64,000 bases of DNA from Spirosomataceae bacterium TFI 002 (GCA_900230115.1 LT907983.1:620001-684000), one strand, 5' to 3'. Shown: positions 17,826 to 27,526, counted from the first letter of the stretch. Made by a program: numbers and translations. The notes: generated by a model from the letters alone, not told the origin.

Positions 17826-19481
17826 TTGACAAGCTTTAAACATATTTTAATTACAATCCTCACTTCGATCTTTATTTTAAATTCCTCACCTTTTATCCTT
17901 GCTCAAGAAAATTTGGGTGAAGGATTTAAGAACAAAAGCACGATTGAAATTAAAACTAAAAAAGACACCTTAGACCTAGCTGAAACTTACTATAAAAATG
18001 GCAAGAAATTAGAACCAACTGATTTAATTGGAGCGGCTAAATGGTATCACAAATCATTAAATTTAATAGAACCTCGAGGCTCATCGTATGAGTTGGGACG
18101 TCTTTATGTTAGATTGGGAGGGATTTCTTACGGTTTAAATTTGCGAGATGAGGGTAAGGCATATTATGAAAGAGCACGCAAGGCTATATTGGAGTCTAAA
18201 TCAGAGAAAGGTTATCGGCAGTTTAAAAACCTGTTTGAAAACCCTGAAGTTTTTAATAGAAAGACCGCAAAAAAAGAAGAGCTAGATTATGCGGATGCCC
18301 ATGAGCTTATGATGGGTGCTCAAGGCTTAGAGAAAAGTAATAATAAAAAGGATATAGAAGAATCAAAGCTCTACATATCAAGAGCCATAAACTATTTTAG
18401 GAAACCTACGGATTCAGCTGATACAGAATATTTACTTGCCATATCACTTTTAACGAGTGCTCGAATAGAAATTAAAGGACGTGATTATTTAAAAGCCAAA
18501 AAGTTAATTAATGAGGCAGAAGAGATTTATTTCAGAAGATTTAAAAAGCATCATAATTTGACTTACTCTTACTTAAATACTAAAATAAAACTTAATCAGG
18601 CCACAGGTAATTTTGAAGAAGGCTTTGCCTTTCTTGAGAAACTGAAAATTATTGAAACTGATGCTCTAAAGGCTGATCGGAATGCTGCTATAAGCAAATT
18701 ACAAATTGAGTTTGAAACCAAAAAAAAGGAAGAACAACTGAAAAGCCAGCAAGATGAATTGTTAATAAAAGAATCAAACCTAAAGCTTCAAAAAAGTCTG
18801 CTCATCGGTAGTCTACTAACTATTTTTATTGTAATAACTGGAGCATTTTATCTCTTCAAACTACTTAAGGCTAACCAAAAAATAAACAAGAAAAATGCCT
18901 TATTAGTTGTGGAACAGAACCACAGAGTTAAAAACAATCTCCAGTTCATTTCCAGTATGCTCAATGTTCAGAAAGATTTGTTAATAGATAATCGAAGCAA
19001 ATCCGATATTGAGGGAATCCAACTACGAATAGAGAGCATGTCAATCCTTCAAAGGACCCTATATAGAAATAACCAATTAGCCCAAATCAACTTGGTCAGT
19101 TTTATTAACGATATTGTCGGTAATGTTTTAGATAGTTCAAGTGCCGACGAAACAGAAGTTTCAATTGAGTTGGACGATATTAACATTTTGTCAGATGCTG
19201 CATTAAGTATCGGGCTTATTTTAACCGAACTAACCGTAAATTCTTGTAAATATGCATTTGGTAAAAAAATAAATATCAAATCCGAAATTAATAATGAGCA
19301 CTTTGAAATAGTTTACTCTGATGAAGGAAAAGGTCTAAAATCACACATGGAAAAATCAGAAAAAAGTAATGGATTTGGCTATGAAATGATTCTAATTTTA
19401 GTTGAGCAACTTCACGGTAAATTGAGGTTTGAAAAATCGAATACTGTAATTATTAACTTTTTAATGAAAAATTTAATTTGA
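17826..19481 (+). CDS. TPR-containing sensor histidine kinase (HisKA_2 family), non-ATG start
   Basis: A membrane sensor kinase of about 551 residues. No ATG exists near the N-terminus. TTG at 17826 gives a good signal peptide (TSFKHILITILTSIFILN, cleaved near FILAQ), and an earlier TTG at 17787 is possible. The periplasmic part holds helical TPR-like repeats (residues about 40-270) and a coiled coil, then one transmembrane helix (LLIGSLLTIFIVITGAFYLF). The HisKA_2 phosphoacceptor motif NHRVKNNLQFISSML has His366 (codon 18921-18923). The HATPase domain follows, with LILTELTVNSCKYAF as the N box and GKGL and GFGYEM as G boxes. Its stop overlaps the response regulator start by one base (TGATG), implying coupled translation. 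The stimulus is unknown. Confidence 0.85.
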   Translation: MTSFKHILITILTSIFILNSSPFILAQENLGEGFKNKSTIEIKTKKDTLDLAETYYKNGKKLEPTDLIGAAKWYHKSLNLIEPRGSSYELGRLYVRLGGISYGLNLRDEGKAYYERARKAILESKSEKGYRQFKNLFENPEVFNRKTAKKEELDYADAHELMMGAQGLEKSNNKKDIEESKLYISRAINYFRKPTDSADTEYLLAISLLTSARIEIKGRDYLKAKKLINEAEEIYFRRFKKHHNLTYSYLNTKIKLNQATGNFEEGFAFLEKLKIIETDALKADRNAAISKLQIEFETKKKEEQLKSQQDELLIKESNLKLQKSLLIGSLLTIFIVITGAFYLFKLLKANQKINKKNALLVVEQNHRVKNNLQFISSMLNVQKDLLIDNRSKSDIEGIQLRIESMSILQRTLYRNNQLAQINLVSFINDIVGNVLDSSSADETEVSIELDDINILSDAALSIGLILTELTVNSCKYAFGKKINIKSEINNEHFEIVYSDEGKGLKSHMEKSEKSNGFGYEMILILVEQLHGKLRFEKSNTVIINFLMKNLI

Positions 19482-20215
19482 TGAAATCATTGAAAATTTT
19501 GGTTTTAGAAGATAGTGTTTTAACAGGAAGGGATTTAAAAAACACGCTTTTAAAAGCTGGACATTTACCACCACGTGTTTGTCGCAATGTGGGCGAAGCT
19601 ATTCGAACAATTGATAGTGAACCTTTCGATATTGCACTTATTGATATTGAATTAGAGGATAAACAATCAGGAATAGATTTCGCTCATTATATCAATGAAA
19701 ATCACAAAATTCCTTTTATTTTTTTAACATCTCACGATGACGACAATAACTTTTTCCTTGCAAAAGAAACAAATCCAGCTGCATACCTGATTAAACCTTT
19801 TAAAGTTAGAGAGCTAGATCTCCAGCTGAGGTTGGCTTACGAAAACAACCTTGAAGATGGCGGAAATGAATTAAATTTTAATCCTTTCATATTTTTGCCG
19901 GTACAGGGAGGAATTAAGAAAATTGACAAGAATGAGGTCGTTTATCTGAATGCTATTCAATCTTATACTCTTATTTATCTTAAAGGAAATAAACAGCCAG
20001 AAAAGTTTTCAGTGAACTTGGGCTATTTATCTCAATTTTTCACAGAGCATAAGTTTGTGAAAATTTCAAGATCTGCGGTAATCAATCTTGAATTTTTTGA
20101 AGAAGTTACTGACGGATTTGTTATTCTCACTGGCTTACCCAACAAAGTAAAACTAAAAGTAAGTGCCAACTCTGAACTCTTACGCACGATAAAGTTGATT
20201 AGACGACCAAAATAA
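19481..20215 (+). CDS. Response regulator, receiver plus LytTR DNA-binding domain
   Basis: A 244-residue regulator. The receiver domain (1-120) has acidic E10/D11, the phosphoacceptor D55 in IALIDIELED, the conserved Thr/Ser of FLTSHDDD and the Lys of YLIKPFKVREL. The LytTR domain (about 140-244) shows VYLNAIQSYTLIYLKGN and KISRSAVINLEFFE. ATG at 19481 overlaps the kinase stop by one base, so it is the cognate partner of that HisKA_2 kinase. Pairing a HisKA_2 kinase with a LytTR regulator is typical of Bacteroidota. Targets are unknown. Confidence 0.93.
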   Translation: MKSLKILVLEDSVLTGRDLKNTLLKAGHLPPRVCRNVGEAIRTIDSEPFDIALIDIELEDKQSGIDFAHYINENHKIPFIFLTSHDDDNNFFLAKETNPAAYLIKPFKVRELDLQLRLAYENNLEDGGNELNFNPFIFLPVQGGIKKIDKNEVVYLNAIQSYTLIYLKGNKQPEKFSVNLGYLSQFFTEHKFVKISRSAVINLEFFEEVTDGFVILTGLPNKVKLKVSANSELLRTIKLIRRPK

Positions 20216-20331
20216 ACTCTAAAGAATAGATTGTAAGGTAATCCAGTACGTGGAACTTAAATTGATGGCATTGATCTAAGAAACGATCTCTTTTGAACTT
20301 ATGAAGGCATTAAACATTTAAACTTGGTTAT

Positions 20332-20835
20332 TCAGAATTCTAAAATAGCGGGTTTCCATGTTTCAGTATCACCAAGAACTCCATTTGGATAACTTACAAT
20401 CTCCATCCATCTTGGACTTACTTTTATAAGGATCATATCCTTACTTTTGTCTGGATAAAATGACTCCCATCCTTCTTTCCAATATTGATTCTTTTTATCC
20501 AAGTCATTCACAATTTCAGCCTCCCCTTGAATCATAACATAAGACATTCGATCTGGAGTGAGGTAATATAATGTGGCATTAGGATTATTTTTTATCTGTT
20601 CTACTTTTCTGCTTCTAGGATTAGTTGCGAGCCAAACTGTAAAGTCATTTTCGGGAGCAAATGCGTCCATCACTCGCACTCGAGGCCTTCCTTCATCATC
20701 TACAGTAATAAGGTTACAATGAGTGGATTCTGCTATAATTTCTCTAGCTATGCTTTTGAGCTTTTCTTCGTCGGATTGACCGAAAGAAAAAAGTGAGATT
20801 GAAAGGAAGAGGTAGATTAGTGGAAGAGGCTTCAT
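20332..20835 (-). CDS. Exported pyridoxamine 5'-phosphate oxidase-like (general stress protein 26-type) protein
   Basis: A 167-residue protein with a signal peptide (MKPLPLIYLFLSISLFSFGQ) in front of a split-barrel flavin-binding domain: NLITVDDEGRPRVRVMDAF, TVWLATNPRSRKVEQIKNNP, YVMIQGEAEIV and WMEIVSYPNGV. This fits the PNPOx-like/general-stress-protein-26 family, which binds FMN or a related cofactor. The presence of a signal peptide is uncommon for this family and suggests periplasmic location. It is downstream of the GH92 gene on the same strand with a 147-bp gap, so co-transcription is possible but not evident. Substrate unknown. Confidence 0.8.
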   Translation of the reverse strand: MKPLPLIYLFLSISLFSFGQSDEEKLKSIAREIIAESTHCNLITVDDEGRPRVRVMDAFAPENDFTVWLATNPRSRKVEQIKNNPNATLYYLTPDRMSYVMIQGEAEIVNDLDKKNQYWKEGWESFYPDKSKDMILIKVSPRWMEIVSYPNGVLGDTETWKPAILEF

Positions 20836-20982
20836 TGATCATTAAGTTTAATTCTAAAAAGTCATTTTCGCTGTCTAATACAAATTTGACCAAATTTCCG
20901 ATTAACAATTTCTCAAAAGTTATATAATCCAAAACCCAGATACTGAACAAATTCAATTCAAACCTCACAGGTTTCAAATAGC

Positions 20983-23163
20983 CTAAAACCTAATCTTCCC
21001 GCCTCTCATCAATTCATCATGTTCTAAAAAGTGCTTCGTAGTATTCTTTTTATCAGCTGAAATTTTGACCGTTTTACCGTTGTCTAAATGAATTTTTACT
21101 TGTTTGAAAATTGGTTTGGCGAGGGCGTATTCTGTACTTCCAGGACTTACGGGGTAAAAACCCATCATGCTAAAAACCAACCATGCAGACATTTGCCCGC
21201 CATCTTCGTTTCCGCTCAATCCTCCGGGAGAAGTATCATATTCTTCACGAATAATCTTTTGCAATCTCTCAGCAGCTTTTTGTGGTTGAGAAGTATAGGC
21301 ATAGAGGTAAGCAATTTGATTGTTTGGCTCGTTTCCGTGCCAGTAATAATCATAGTCAAATAGGCTATCCAATTGCTGTAAAAATCGCTCTTCTCCACCA
21401 ACGTGATTGATAAGCCCTGGGACATCATGAGGCACATAAAAAGTGTATTGTGCAGGAGAACCTTCAGTTATAAAACTTGCTCTACTTGCATATTGGTCAA
21501 AGTTCTTAGACCAAGAACCATCTTCATGTCTTCCTCTCGCCCAACCGATACTAGGGTCAATTACATTCTTGTAGTTTTTCGATCTTTTAATGAGTGCATT
21601 GTAGTCATCATCATGTCCCAATGCCTTTGCCACTTGTGCAAGTGCATAATCGTCATAAGCATATTCCAAAGTACGAGAAACTTGCTCCCTTTTGTGAAAC
21701 GCTTCTAACACGGGATCTTCCATTGGAATATAATTGTACTCTAAGTAAGACTTGAGTGCTCTCCTACCCTTTCCTTGCTCATAACTCACTTTATCGGTAT
21801 TCACTTCAAAAGCATTTTTTCGCATGTACTTGTAGGCTTTTTCTATATCAAAACCCTTTATTCCTTTCACATATGCATCCGAAATTGCCGAAATAGCATG
21901 ATCCCCTATCATTGCCGATGTGTACTCGTTCCAGCAAGGAAAAATGGGCAACCAATCTCCTTGTTCTGCTTTTACAACCAAAGATTGCATCATGTCGCTT
22001 GAAGTTTTTGGCTCCAAAATATTGTGTAATGGATGAACGGCTCGGAAAGTATCCCAAAGGTTATAGTCTTCGTAATAAACAAAGCCTTCAGCCTTCTCTG
22101 TTTTATCATTTTCGGCAAAGCCTGGATAGGTTCCGTCGGCATCTGAGAATATCCTTGGGGTTAGTTTTGCATGATAAAGTGCTGAGTAGAACAATGTTTT
22201 GTCCTCTTCGCTTCCTTTCACTTCTATTTTGCCCAAAACCTTATTCCAAGCTTCTTTGGCTTCATTTTTTGTTTTCTCAAAACTCCAATGTGCAATTTCC
22301 GCATCTAAGTTTTTACGAGCTTGCTCCAAACTTGTGAATGAAGTTCCAATTCTTACTTTCAGCGTTTTGCCTTTTACTTTTACAAAACCTCCTACCATTT
22401 CTCTGTTACCAGTTCCAGTAGTTTCATAAGAATTTGACATTATATCGTCCCCTCTCCAAACTCCTCCGCTTTCGATCTCACCTTCTATTTGAGCAACAAA
22501 ATATCCACTAAAGCCAGCAGATTGACCATTGCCTTGATAGATGCGATGAACTGGGTTGTAACCTACAATTTCTTTTTTTTCAACATCTACTTTTACATAC
22601 CCTTCACCTTCATCTGAGTTGGGCTCTATTAGTAAATAGTTGTCTTCTTCGTTTTGATAAGTAAACTGCATGAAACCAGCTCTGGTAGTTCCAGTCATTT
22701 GAACTTTAATCCCATACCTTTCAAGTACGACTTCGTAATTATGTGCTTGCACTGTCTCATATTGTCGGTTGAAAGTGGAGCCTCTTTCCTCTGTTCCAGT
22801 AATCAATTTGCCTGCTAAAGGCATCACAGTGAAACTTCCGTAATCCTGAACACAAGAACCATTCATCCAATGAGTACCACGAAAACCTTGAATTTCATTA
22901 TCTTGGTAATAAAATGGCGGAATACATTTCTTTTCTGTTGCCCTAGTTTGGGGTGTCCAAGTTGTCATCCCTTGTGGCATACCTATCGCTGGAGCAATTT
23001 GGCCTTTGGACTCATTTCCGGCTTCGCTATGTTTCATGGCACTTACCGTAGTACTAGGTGCGGAGCCAATCAAGGGATTTACAAATTGAGTAAAATCCTT
23101 TTGAGCCGATGTGCTAAAAAAGCAAAGTAATGAAAGACAAAAAACTAATATTTTAGAAGTCAT
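20983..23163 (-). CDS. Glycoside hydrolase family 92, secreted alpha-mannosidase
   Basis: A 726-residue secreted enzyme with signal peptide MTSKILVFCLSLLCFFSTSAQ. GH92 signatures are visible along the whole length: FVNPLIGSAPSTT, AIGMPQGMTTWTPQ, FRGTHWMNGSCVQDYGSF, ALYHAKLTPRIFSDADGTY, YYEDYNLWDTFRAVHPL, EGSPAQYTFYVPHDVPG and GNEDGGQMSAWLVFSMMGFYPV. GH92 enzymes are Ca2+-dependent exo-alpha-mannosidases, mostly alpha-1,2, acting on N-glycan or mannan side chains. The first segment of the last motif reads NEDGGQ where many members have NEDCGQ, a tolerated variation. It is the edge of the glycan-degradation island but divergent from the GH117-like operon. Confidence 0.93.
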   Translation of the reverse strand: MTSKILVFCLSLLCFFSTSAQKDFTQFVNPLIGSAPSTTVSAMKHSEAGNESKGQIAPAIGMPQGMTTWTPQTRATEKKCIPPFYYQDNEIQGFRGTHWMNGSCVQDYGSFTVMPLAGKLITGTEERGSTFNRQYETVQAHNYEVVLERYGIKVQMTGTTRAGFMQFTYQNEEDNYLLIEPNSDEGEGYVKVDVEKKEIVGYNPVHRIYQGNGQSAGFSGYFVAQIEGEIESGGVWRGDDIMSNSYETTGTGNREMVGGFVKVKGKTLKVRIGTSFTSLEQARKNLDAEIAHWSFEKTKNEAKEAWNKVLGKIEVKGSEEDKTLFYSALYHAKLTPRIFSDADGTYPGFAENDKTEKAEGFVYYEDYNLWDTFRAVHPLHNILEPKTSSDMMQSLVVKAEQGDWLPIFPCWNEYTSAMIGDHAISAISDAYVKGIKGFDIEKAYKYMRKNAFEVNTDKVSYEQGKGRRALKSYLEYNYIPMEDPVLEAFHKREQVSRTLEYAYDDYALAQVAKALGHDDDYNALIKRSKNYKNVIDPSIGWARGRHEDGSWSKNFDQYASRASFITEGSPAQYTFYVPHDVPGLINHVGGEERFLQQLDSLFDYDYYWHGNEPNNQIAYLYAYTSQPQKAAERLQKIIREEYDTSPGGLSGNEDGGQMSAWLVFSMMGFYPVSPGSTEYALAKPIFKQVKIHLDNGKTVKISADKKNTTKHFLEHDELMRGGKIRF

Positions 23164-23355
23164 ATTTTAGGTATTTTGGAAAGATAAAATTAGGAAAGAA
23201 GTACGATCATTATTAAGGTTTAAAAATCCTTTTATGGTTGTTTTTTGATTTAGAAACTATGCATCCAGCTTTAATATAACTGACAAGCGTATAGTAAGCT
23301 ATCTTAATATTACTAATTGCTAATTCATTGATAAAACTTTAATTATCATTTTGCC

Positions 23356-23374
23356 AATATTGTATATCAATATT
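23356..23374. promoter_or_regulatory. Palindromic element, candidate operator
   Basis: Perfect inverted repeat AATATTG-TATAT-CAATATT lies in the 276-bp divergent spacer between the GH92 gene and the GH117-like operon, 66 bp upstream of the latter. Its dyad size is typical of a repressor or activator site. No regulator is encoded next to it. Confidence 0.35.
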
Positions 23375-23439
23375 CAAATCCTCAAACACGAAGAAATTGT
23401 CTTATCATAATTTCTAAAAAAGAATGATTTAACACTCCT

Positions 23440-24708
23440 ATGAAAATATTAAATTCTACCTTCCATTCAAAGTTCACTTTACTCTTAAGTATAAACCTAT
23501 TCATACTTATTATATTGGCTCCTAAAATTACTTTTGCTCAGTCTGAAGGTTTTCCTTTTCTACTACCAAAAGAAAAGCCAAACAGGCCACTTAGTGAGGC
23601 CTCAAATCGAAATTATGATGCTTATTTGGCTCCTACCCCTTCGGAAAACGAACTATATACCCAATTTAAATATACAGAACTGAAAGGCTTTGATTATAAC
23701 AACGGTGATGGTACTATTTCTAGACGTGATCCTTCCAAAGTTATATTCAAAAACAACAAATATTACATTTGGTATACCTACAGGCACACTGCAACTCCTC
23801 CCAAAGGAGCGGACTTAAGCAGTGATACTGTTCCATCTGCAGATTGGGATTTATCCGAAATATGGTATGCCACTAGCGAAGATGGTTTTACTTGGAAAGA
23901 GCAAGGCGTTGCAGTACCACGCCCTCCTAAGCCCCAAGTTGGATGGAGGTCAGTTACAACCACAGACATTTTGGAATGGGAAGGGAAATACTATTTATAC
24001 TATCAAGGTTTCATGGAAACGAGTGGTAAACGAGGTGACGACTGCCCTGTAGCAGTATCATATGCCAACTCTCCAGACGGGCCATGGACGCCATACGGTA
24101 AAATAGTGGTACCCAATGGTGCAAAGGGTGATTGGGATCAGTTCTCTATTCATGATCCATATCCTTTAGTTTACAAGGGCAAAATCTACCTGTACTATAA
24201 ATCTGACTTTAACGAAAAACCCGACCTCGTAAGAATGCAAGGTCTGGCGATTGCGGATAATCCTTTAGGGCCATTTACCAAACATCCATTGAACCCAATC
24301 ATGAATTCTGGGCATGAAACAACCATGTTTCCTTTCAAAGATGGTATCGCAGCTCTAGTAATCAGGGATGGAAATGAGCACAATACCATTCAATATGCGG
24401 CTGATGGTGTGAATTTTAAGATTGCTGCAATTGCTGAGTTTTTACCAACCGCCGCAGGACCATATATTCCTGATGCATTTACAAATACCAAGGATGGAAG
24501 AGGAATAACATGGGGAATTTCTCATTTGACAAATGTGAATTCATGGGAAACAAATCATTCCGTTTTACTTAGGTTCGACTGTGACCTTAGCTTGGACCTT
24601 GACGATAAAGAAATGAAAAGGTCGCACAATTATTTCAAACCCGACTTCTATTATAAAATGGGCTTGAGTCAAAAGCAAAAAGATAGAATTCAAAAGAACC
24701 AAAAATGA
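23440..24708 (+). CDS. GH117-like five-bladed beta-propeller glycoside hydrolase
   Basis: A 422-residue exported enzyme with a long N-terminal signal region (about 1-34, ending TFAQ). The repeated WYT/YYLYYQ/YLYYKS blades mark a five-bladed propeller of the GH43/GH117 type. Candidate catalytic acids sit in the GH117-like positions: D97 in SRRDPSKVI, D239 in SIHDPYPLVYKG, and H292-E293 in NSGHETTMF. Characterised GH117 enzymes remove 3,6-anhydro-L-galactose from red-algal agar oligosaccharides, so an algal galactan substrate is plausible. A GH43-type or other activity is not excluded. Its stop overlaps the sulfatase start (ATGA, 4 nt), indicating translational coupling and a shared sulfated substrate. 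Confidence 0.75.
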   Translation: MKILNSTFHSKFTLLLSINLFILIILAPKITFAQSEGFPFLLPKEKPNRPLSEASNRNYDAYLAPTPSENELYTQFKYTELKGFDYNNGDGTISRRDPSKVIFKNNKYYIWYTYRHTATPPKGADLSSDTVPSADWDLSEIWYATSEDGFTWKEQGVAVPRPPKPQVGWRSVTTTDILEWEGKYYLYYQGFMETSGKRGDDCPVAVSYANSPDGPWTPYGKIVVPNGAKGDWDQFSIHDPYPLVYKGKIYLYYKSDFNEKPDLVRMQGLAIADNPLGPFTKHPLNPIMNSGHETTMFPFKDGIAALVIRDGNEHNTIQYAADGVNFKIAAIAEFLPTAAGPYIPDAFTNTKDGRGITWGISHLTNVNSWETNHSVLLRFDCDLSLDLDDKEMKRSHNYFKPDFYYKMGLSQKQKDRIQKNQK

Positions 24709-26363
24709 AAAAATCAATACCTGTTTTCACGCTTCTTCTTGGATTACTGATTAGCTCTTTGTCACTCAAAGCTCAAGATAAACCAAATATTGTTTTCATT
24801 TTAACAGATGACCAATCGTATGGTCAAATGGCTCATGAAGGCAATAAAGTGGTCAAAACACCTAACCTCGATAAGCTCGCTGCGGATGGTACTGTATTTA
24901 CCAATGCTCATATCACAAGTGCGATATGTACTCCCAGCCGAATATCGATTCTACTAAGCCAATATGAACGTAAGCATGGTGTTAACTTTAACTCTGGCAC
25001 ATCTGTGTCAGAAGAAGCATGGAACAAATCCTACCCAATGCTTATGCGAAAAGCAGGATATTATACTGGTTGGATAGGTAAAAACCACGCTCCAATAGGC
25101 GAAGGAGGTTATGAAAGCGGCCTTATGGATAAGAGTTTTGATTATTGGTATGCCGGACATGGACATCTTACTTTTTATCCTAAAGATCGCCATAAAATAT
25201 TTGACGGAGCTCAGGTAGATACTCAAGCCGAAATAATAACAGAAGGCGTTTCTGACTTCTTAGAAACGAATGACAGGAAATTAGCAGGTGCAGTACATTT
25301 TCTAGAAAACCGTGACAAGGAAAAGCCTTTTATGCTGTCTGTATGTTTTAATTTACCTCATGGTGCCGGTACAAGCAGTATGAAATTAAAACCGAGCGAT
25401 GATGAATTATACCGCACTACTTACAGAGATCAAGAGATTCCATTGTCTCCATTTTATGTGGCAAAAAAAGACATCAAAACGCCTAAACTTCCGGCTGATA
25501 TATTGTTGGTAGAAAACCGTCAGGATAGCTACAAATACGTAGATACCCCGGAGACTGCGAAAGAAAGAGCTATTAGAGAATATGAAGCAATTACTGGAAT
25601 TGACAGAATGCTTGGAAAACTCAGAGAGCAATTAAAAACACAAGGCTTGGACAAAAACACAGTCATTATATTCACATCGGATCATGGTTTATTTCATGGT
25701 GAGCAAGGGCTTGGAGGCAAAGCACTTTGCTACGAAACTACCACGCATGTCCCTTTGATTATTTACGATCCACAAAATCCCTAATCTCAAAATGCATCTT
25801 CGCACAACCTTGTCCAAAGCATAGATTTAGCTCCAACCATGCTTAACATGGCAGATATTCCAATTCCAGATTCGTTTCAAGGTAAGAGTCTGAGCCCTAT
25901 CCTAAACGGTGACTCAAAAGAAATTCGGAAATATATTTTCACCGAAAACCTATGGTCCACGCCATTTGGAAATCCTAGATGTGATGCTATTCAAAATCAA
26001 GAATGGAAGTACATTAGATACTATAAAAACGAAAACCTCCCTGCCTCAAAACTCATAGAAACAGGTAAGCTACTTAATATTCCACTAAACAAAATCCTTT
26101 ATGGTATTCATGACCACGGCATTGCGGTTTATAGAAACTATATAGATTCGCCTATTAACGGAGAAATGCCAGTTTATGAGGAATTATATCATTTACAAAA
26201 TGACCCGAACGAGCTTTCAAATTTAATATCTGATAAAAAGAATACAGCAATATTGAATGAATTAAAAAAAGCTTGGGCAATTGCTATCAAAAATGCCAGA
26301 GGCAATGAAGCTCCCAAAGTATTGCGTTACACCCACGATAGCCATCAAATTGGAAACTACTAA
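24705..26363 (+). pseudogene. S1-family sulfatase interrupted by an in-frame TAA
   Basis: The reading frame from 24705 to 26363 would encode a 552-residue secreted sulfatase. It has a signal peptide (about 1-24), metal ligands in NIVFILTDDQSYGQM, and the formylglycine motif ICTPSR with C75. It also has ITGIDRMLGKL and the TSDHGLFHGEQ metal site. Codon 360 (25782-25784) is TAA. The same frame continues at once with SQNASSHNLVQSIDLAPTML and the usual sulfatase C-terminus including YEELYHLQNDPNELSNL. A single substitution, for example from AAA, CAA or GAA, would explain it. Everything else looks intact, so this is a very recent nonsense mutation, a readthrough case or a sequencing error. Translation would yield a 359-residue fragment lacking the C-terminal subdomain. 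Confidence 0.88.
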
Positions 26364-26367
26364 AAAT

Positions 26368-27024
26368 ATGAAAAACAAAACCTTACTCCTATCTCTAATA
26401 ACTGGTGTTTTAATTTCTACAAGTAGCTTAGCTCAAGTTGCAAAAGAAACCAAGGGATTCGTCAAAGTCGAAGCGGAAGACTTTACGCATCAAACCAATG
26501 TTGAACATAGAAAATGGTACAAGATTAGCAAGAAGGCAATTCCAGCTATTGTAAAGGATAAAAACGATCTTCACTACAGTTCGGCTAGCGGAAAGGCTTA
26601 TTTAGAAATTTTGCCAGATACCCGTGTCACTCACGATGACAAACTAATTGATGGTTTAAACTTTACAAACCAAGGTGGCAAAATAGCTGTGCTACATTAC
26701 AAAGTAAAAATCTCAACTCCCGGTAGATACTATGTGTGGGTAAGGGCTTTTTCTACAGGTTCCGAAGACAATGGCCTTCATGTGGGTTACGATGGAAATT
26801 GGCCCGAACATGGACAAAGAATGCAATGGTGCGAAGGCAAAAACACTTGGACTTGGGGTAGCAGTCAAAGAACCGCCGAGGTTCACTGCGGAGTACCCAA
26901 ACAAATTTACCTAGACATCAATACAGCTGGTGTGCATGAGATTCAATTTAGCATGCGTGAAGATGGGTTTGAGTTTGACAATTTCATACTGACGAGTGAT
27001 GTAAACTATATACCTCAAGACTAA
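26368..27024 (+). CDS. Secreted beta-sandwich protein resembling the GH115 C-terminal domain
   Basis: A 218-residue exported protein. ATG at 26368 gives a clean signal peptide (MKNKTLLLSLITGVLISTSS, then LAQ). The body begins VKVEAEDFTHQ, then SASGKAYLEILPDTRVTHDD, VLHYKVKISTPGRYYVWVRA, GTWTWG-like WTWGSSQ, and ends GVHEIQFSMREDGFEFDNFI. The EAEDF start, YYVWVRA and DGFEFDNFIL segments are typical of carbohydrate-binding beta-sandwiches related to the GH115 C-terminal domain (CBM-like). It starts 4 nt after the sulfatase frame ends, so it belongs to the same operon. A carbohydrate-binding or accessory function is inferred. Confidence 0.65.
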   Translation: MKNKTLLLSLITGVLISTSSLAQVAKETKGFVKVEAEDFTHQTNVEHRKWYKISKKAIPAIVKDKNDLHYSSASGKAYLEILPDTRVTHDDKLIDGLNFTNQGGKIAVLHYKVKISTPGRYYVWVRAFSTGSEDNGLHVGYDGNWPEHGQRMQWCEGKNTWTWGSSQRTAEVHCGVPKQIYLDINTAGVHEIQFSMREDGFEFDNFILTSDVNYIPQD

Positions 27025-27046
27025 CTTTTAATTAAAAAAACTTAGA

Positions 27047-27420
27047 ATGAAGACACCAACTTTACCTTACAACTGGATTAATACGACGGCTCCTAAAAAT
27101 ATATTTGGGGTAAAGAGTTTACAAGTAAACGTATTTCATTAGCGAGATTGAGTTTTTTATTCAGTGCCGAGTCTGGTCTAGAAAAGGTCGATTCCGCATC
27201 TTTTAGGACAGTTTTAGATTTCATGAACAACACTATCACGCTCAGGCAAAATATCCAAAGCCTAATTAAAGCTACTGTAGCACTGGAATATTGGAACCAA
27301 TATGCCGAGCTAAGCTCCTCCAATTACAAACCACAAATGATGGCCAGAACTAACCTCATGGACTGGAAGAAAATAAGTAAAGGTGTGGCGAAGGACATTG
27401 ATTTAATTGAAGGATTTTAA
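27047..27420 (+). pseudogene. Probable frameshifted or decayed small gene, unrecognised
   Basis: An ATG at 27047, well placed after the previous gene, opens a frame MKTPTLPYNWINTTAPKNIF that stops at 27142. A second frame then continues as GKEFTSKRISLARLSFLF and runs to 27420, ending DWKKISKGVAKDIDLIEGF, with convincing coding character and codon use. The switch near 27110-27120 (run of four G) would join both parts into a protein of about 124 residues. I do not recognise the family; it has no signal peptide. It could be a gene disabled by one indel in the G run, or a remnant of a longer protein. An internal TTG at 27148 could start a separate 90-residue product. Confidence 0.5.
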
Positions 27421-27456
27421 CAGATAGGTTTTATATCCAAGCTTAAAGAAATCCCT

Positions 27457-27477
27457 AAAACCTCATTAGAGGGTTTT
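27457..27477 (+). terminator. Weak terminator of the GH117-like operon
   Basis: AAAACCTC pairs with GAGGGTTTT with a one-base bulge and ends in TTTT, 37 nt after the last ORF. It is short and only moderately convincing. Confidence 0.45.
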
Positions 27478-27526
27478 CAAACATCACATGCTAATAATAT
27501 TTGTATTTAAAACTTATAGACTTCAC

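Noticed and set aside
20744-20977. 77-codon minus-strand ORF between the GH92 and PNPOx-like genes
   Set aside because: It overlaps the signal peptide region of the PNPOx-like gene in another frame and lacks any recognisable domain.
25782-25784. TAA in the sulfatase as a recoded amino acid
   Set aside because: Selenocysteine uses TGA and pyrrolysine TAG; no other gene here uses TAA as sense, so a nonsense mutation or sequence error is simpler.
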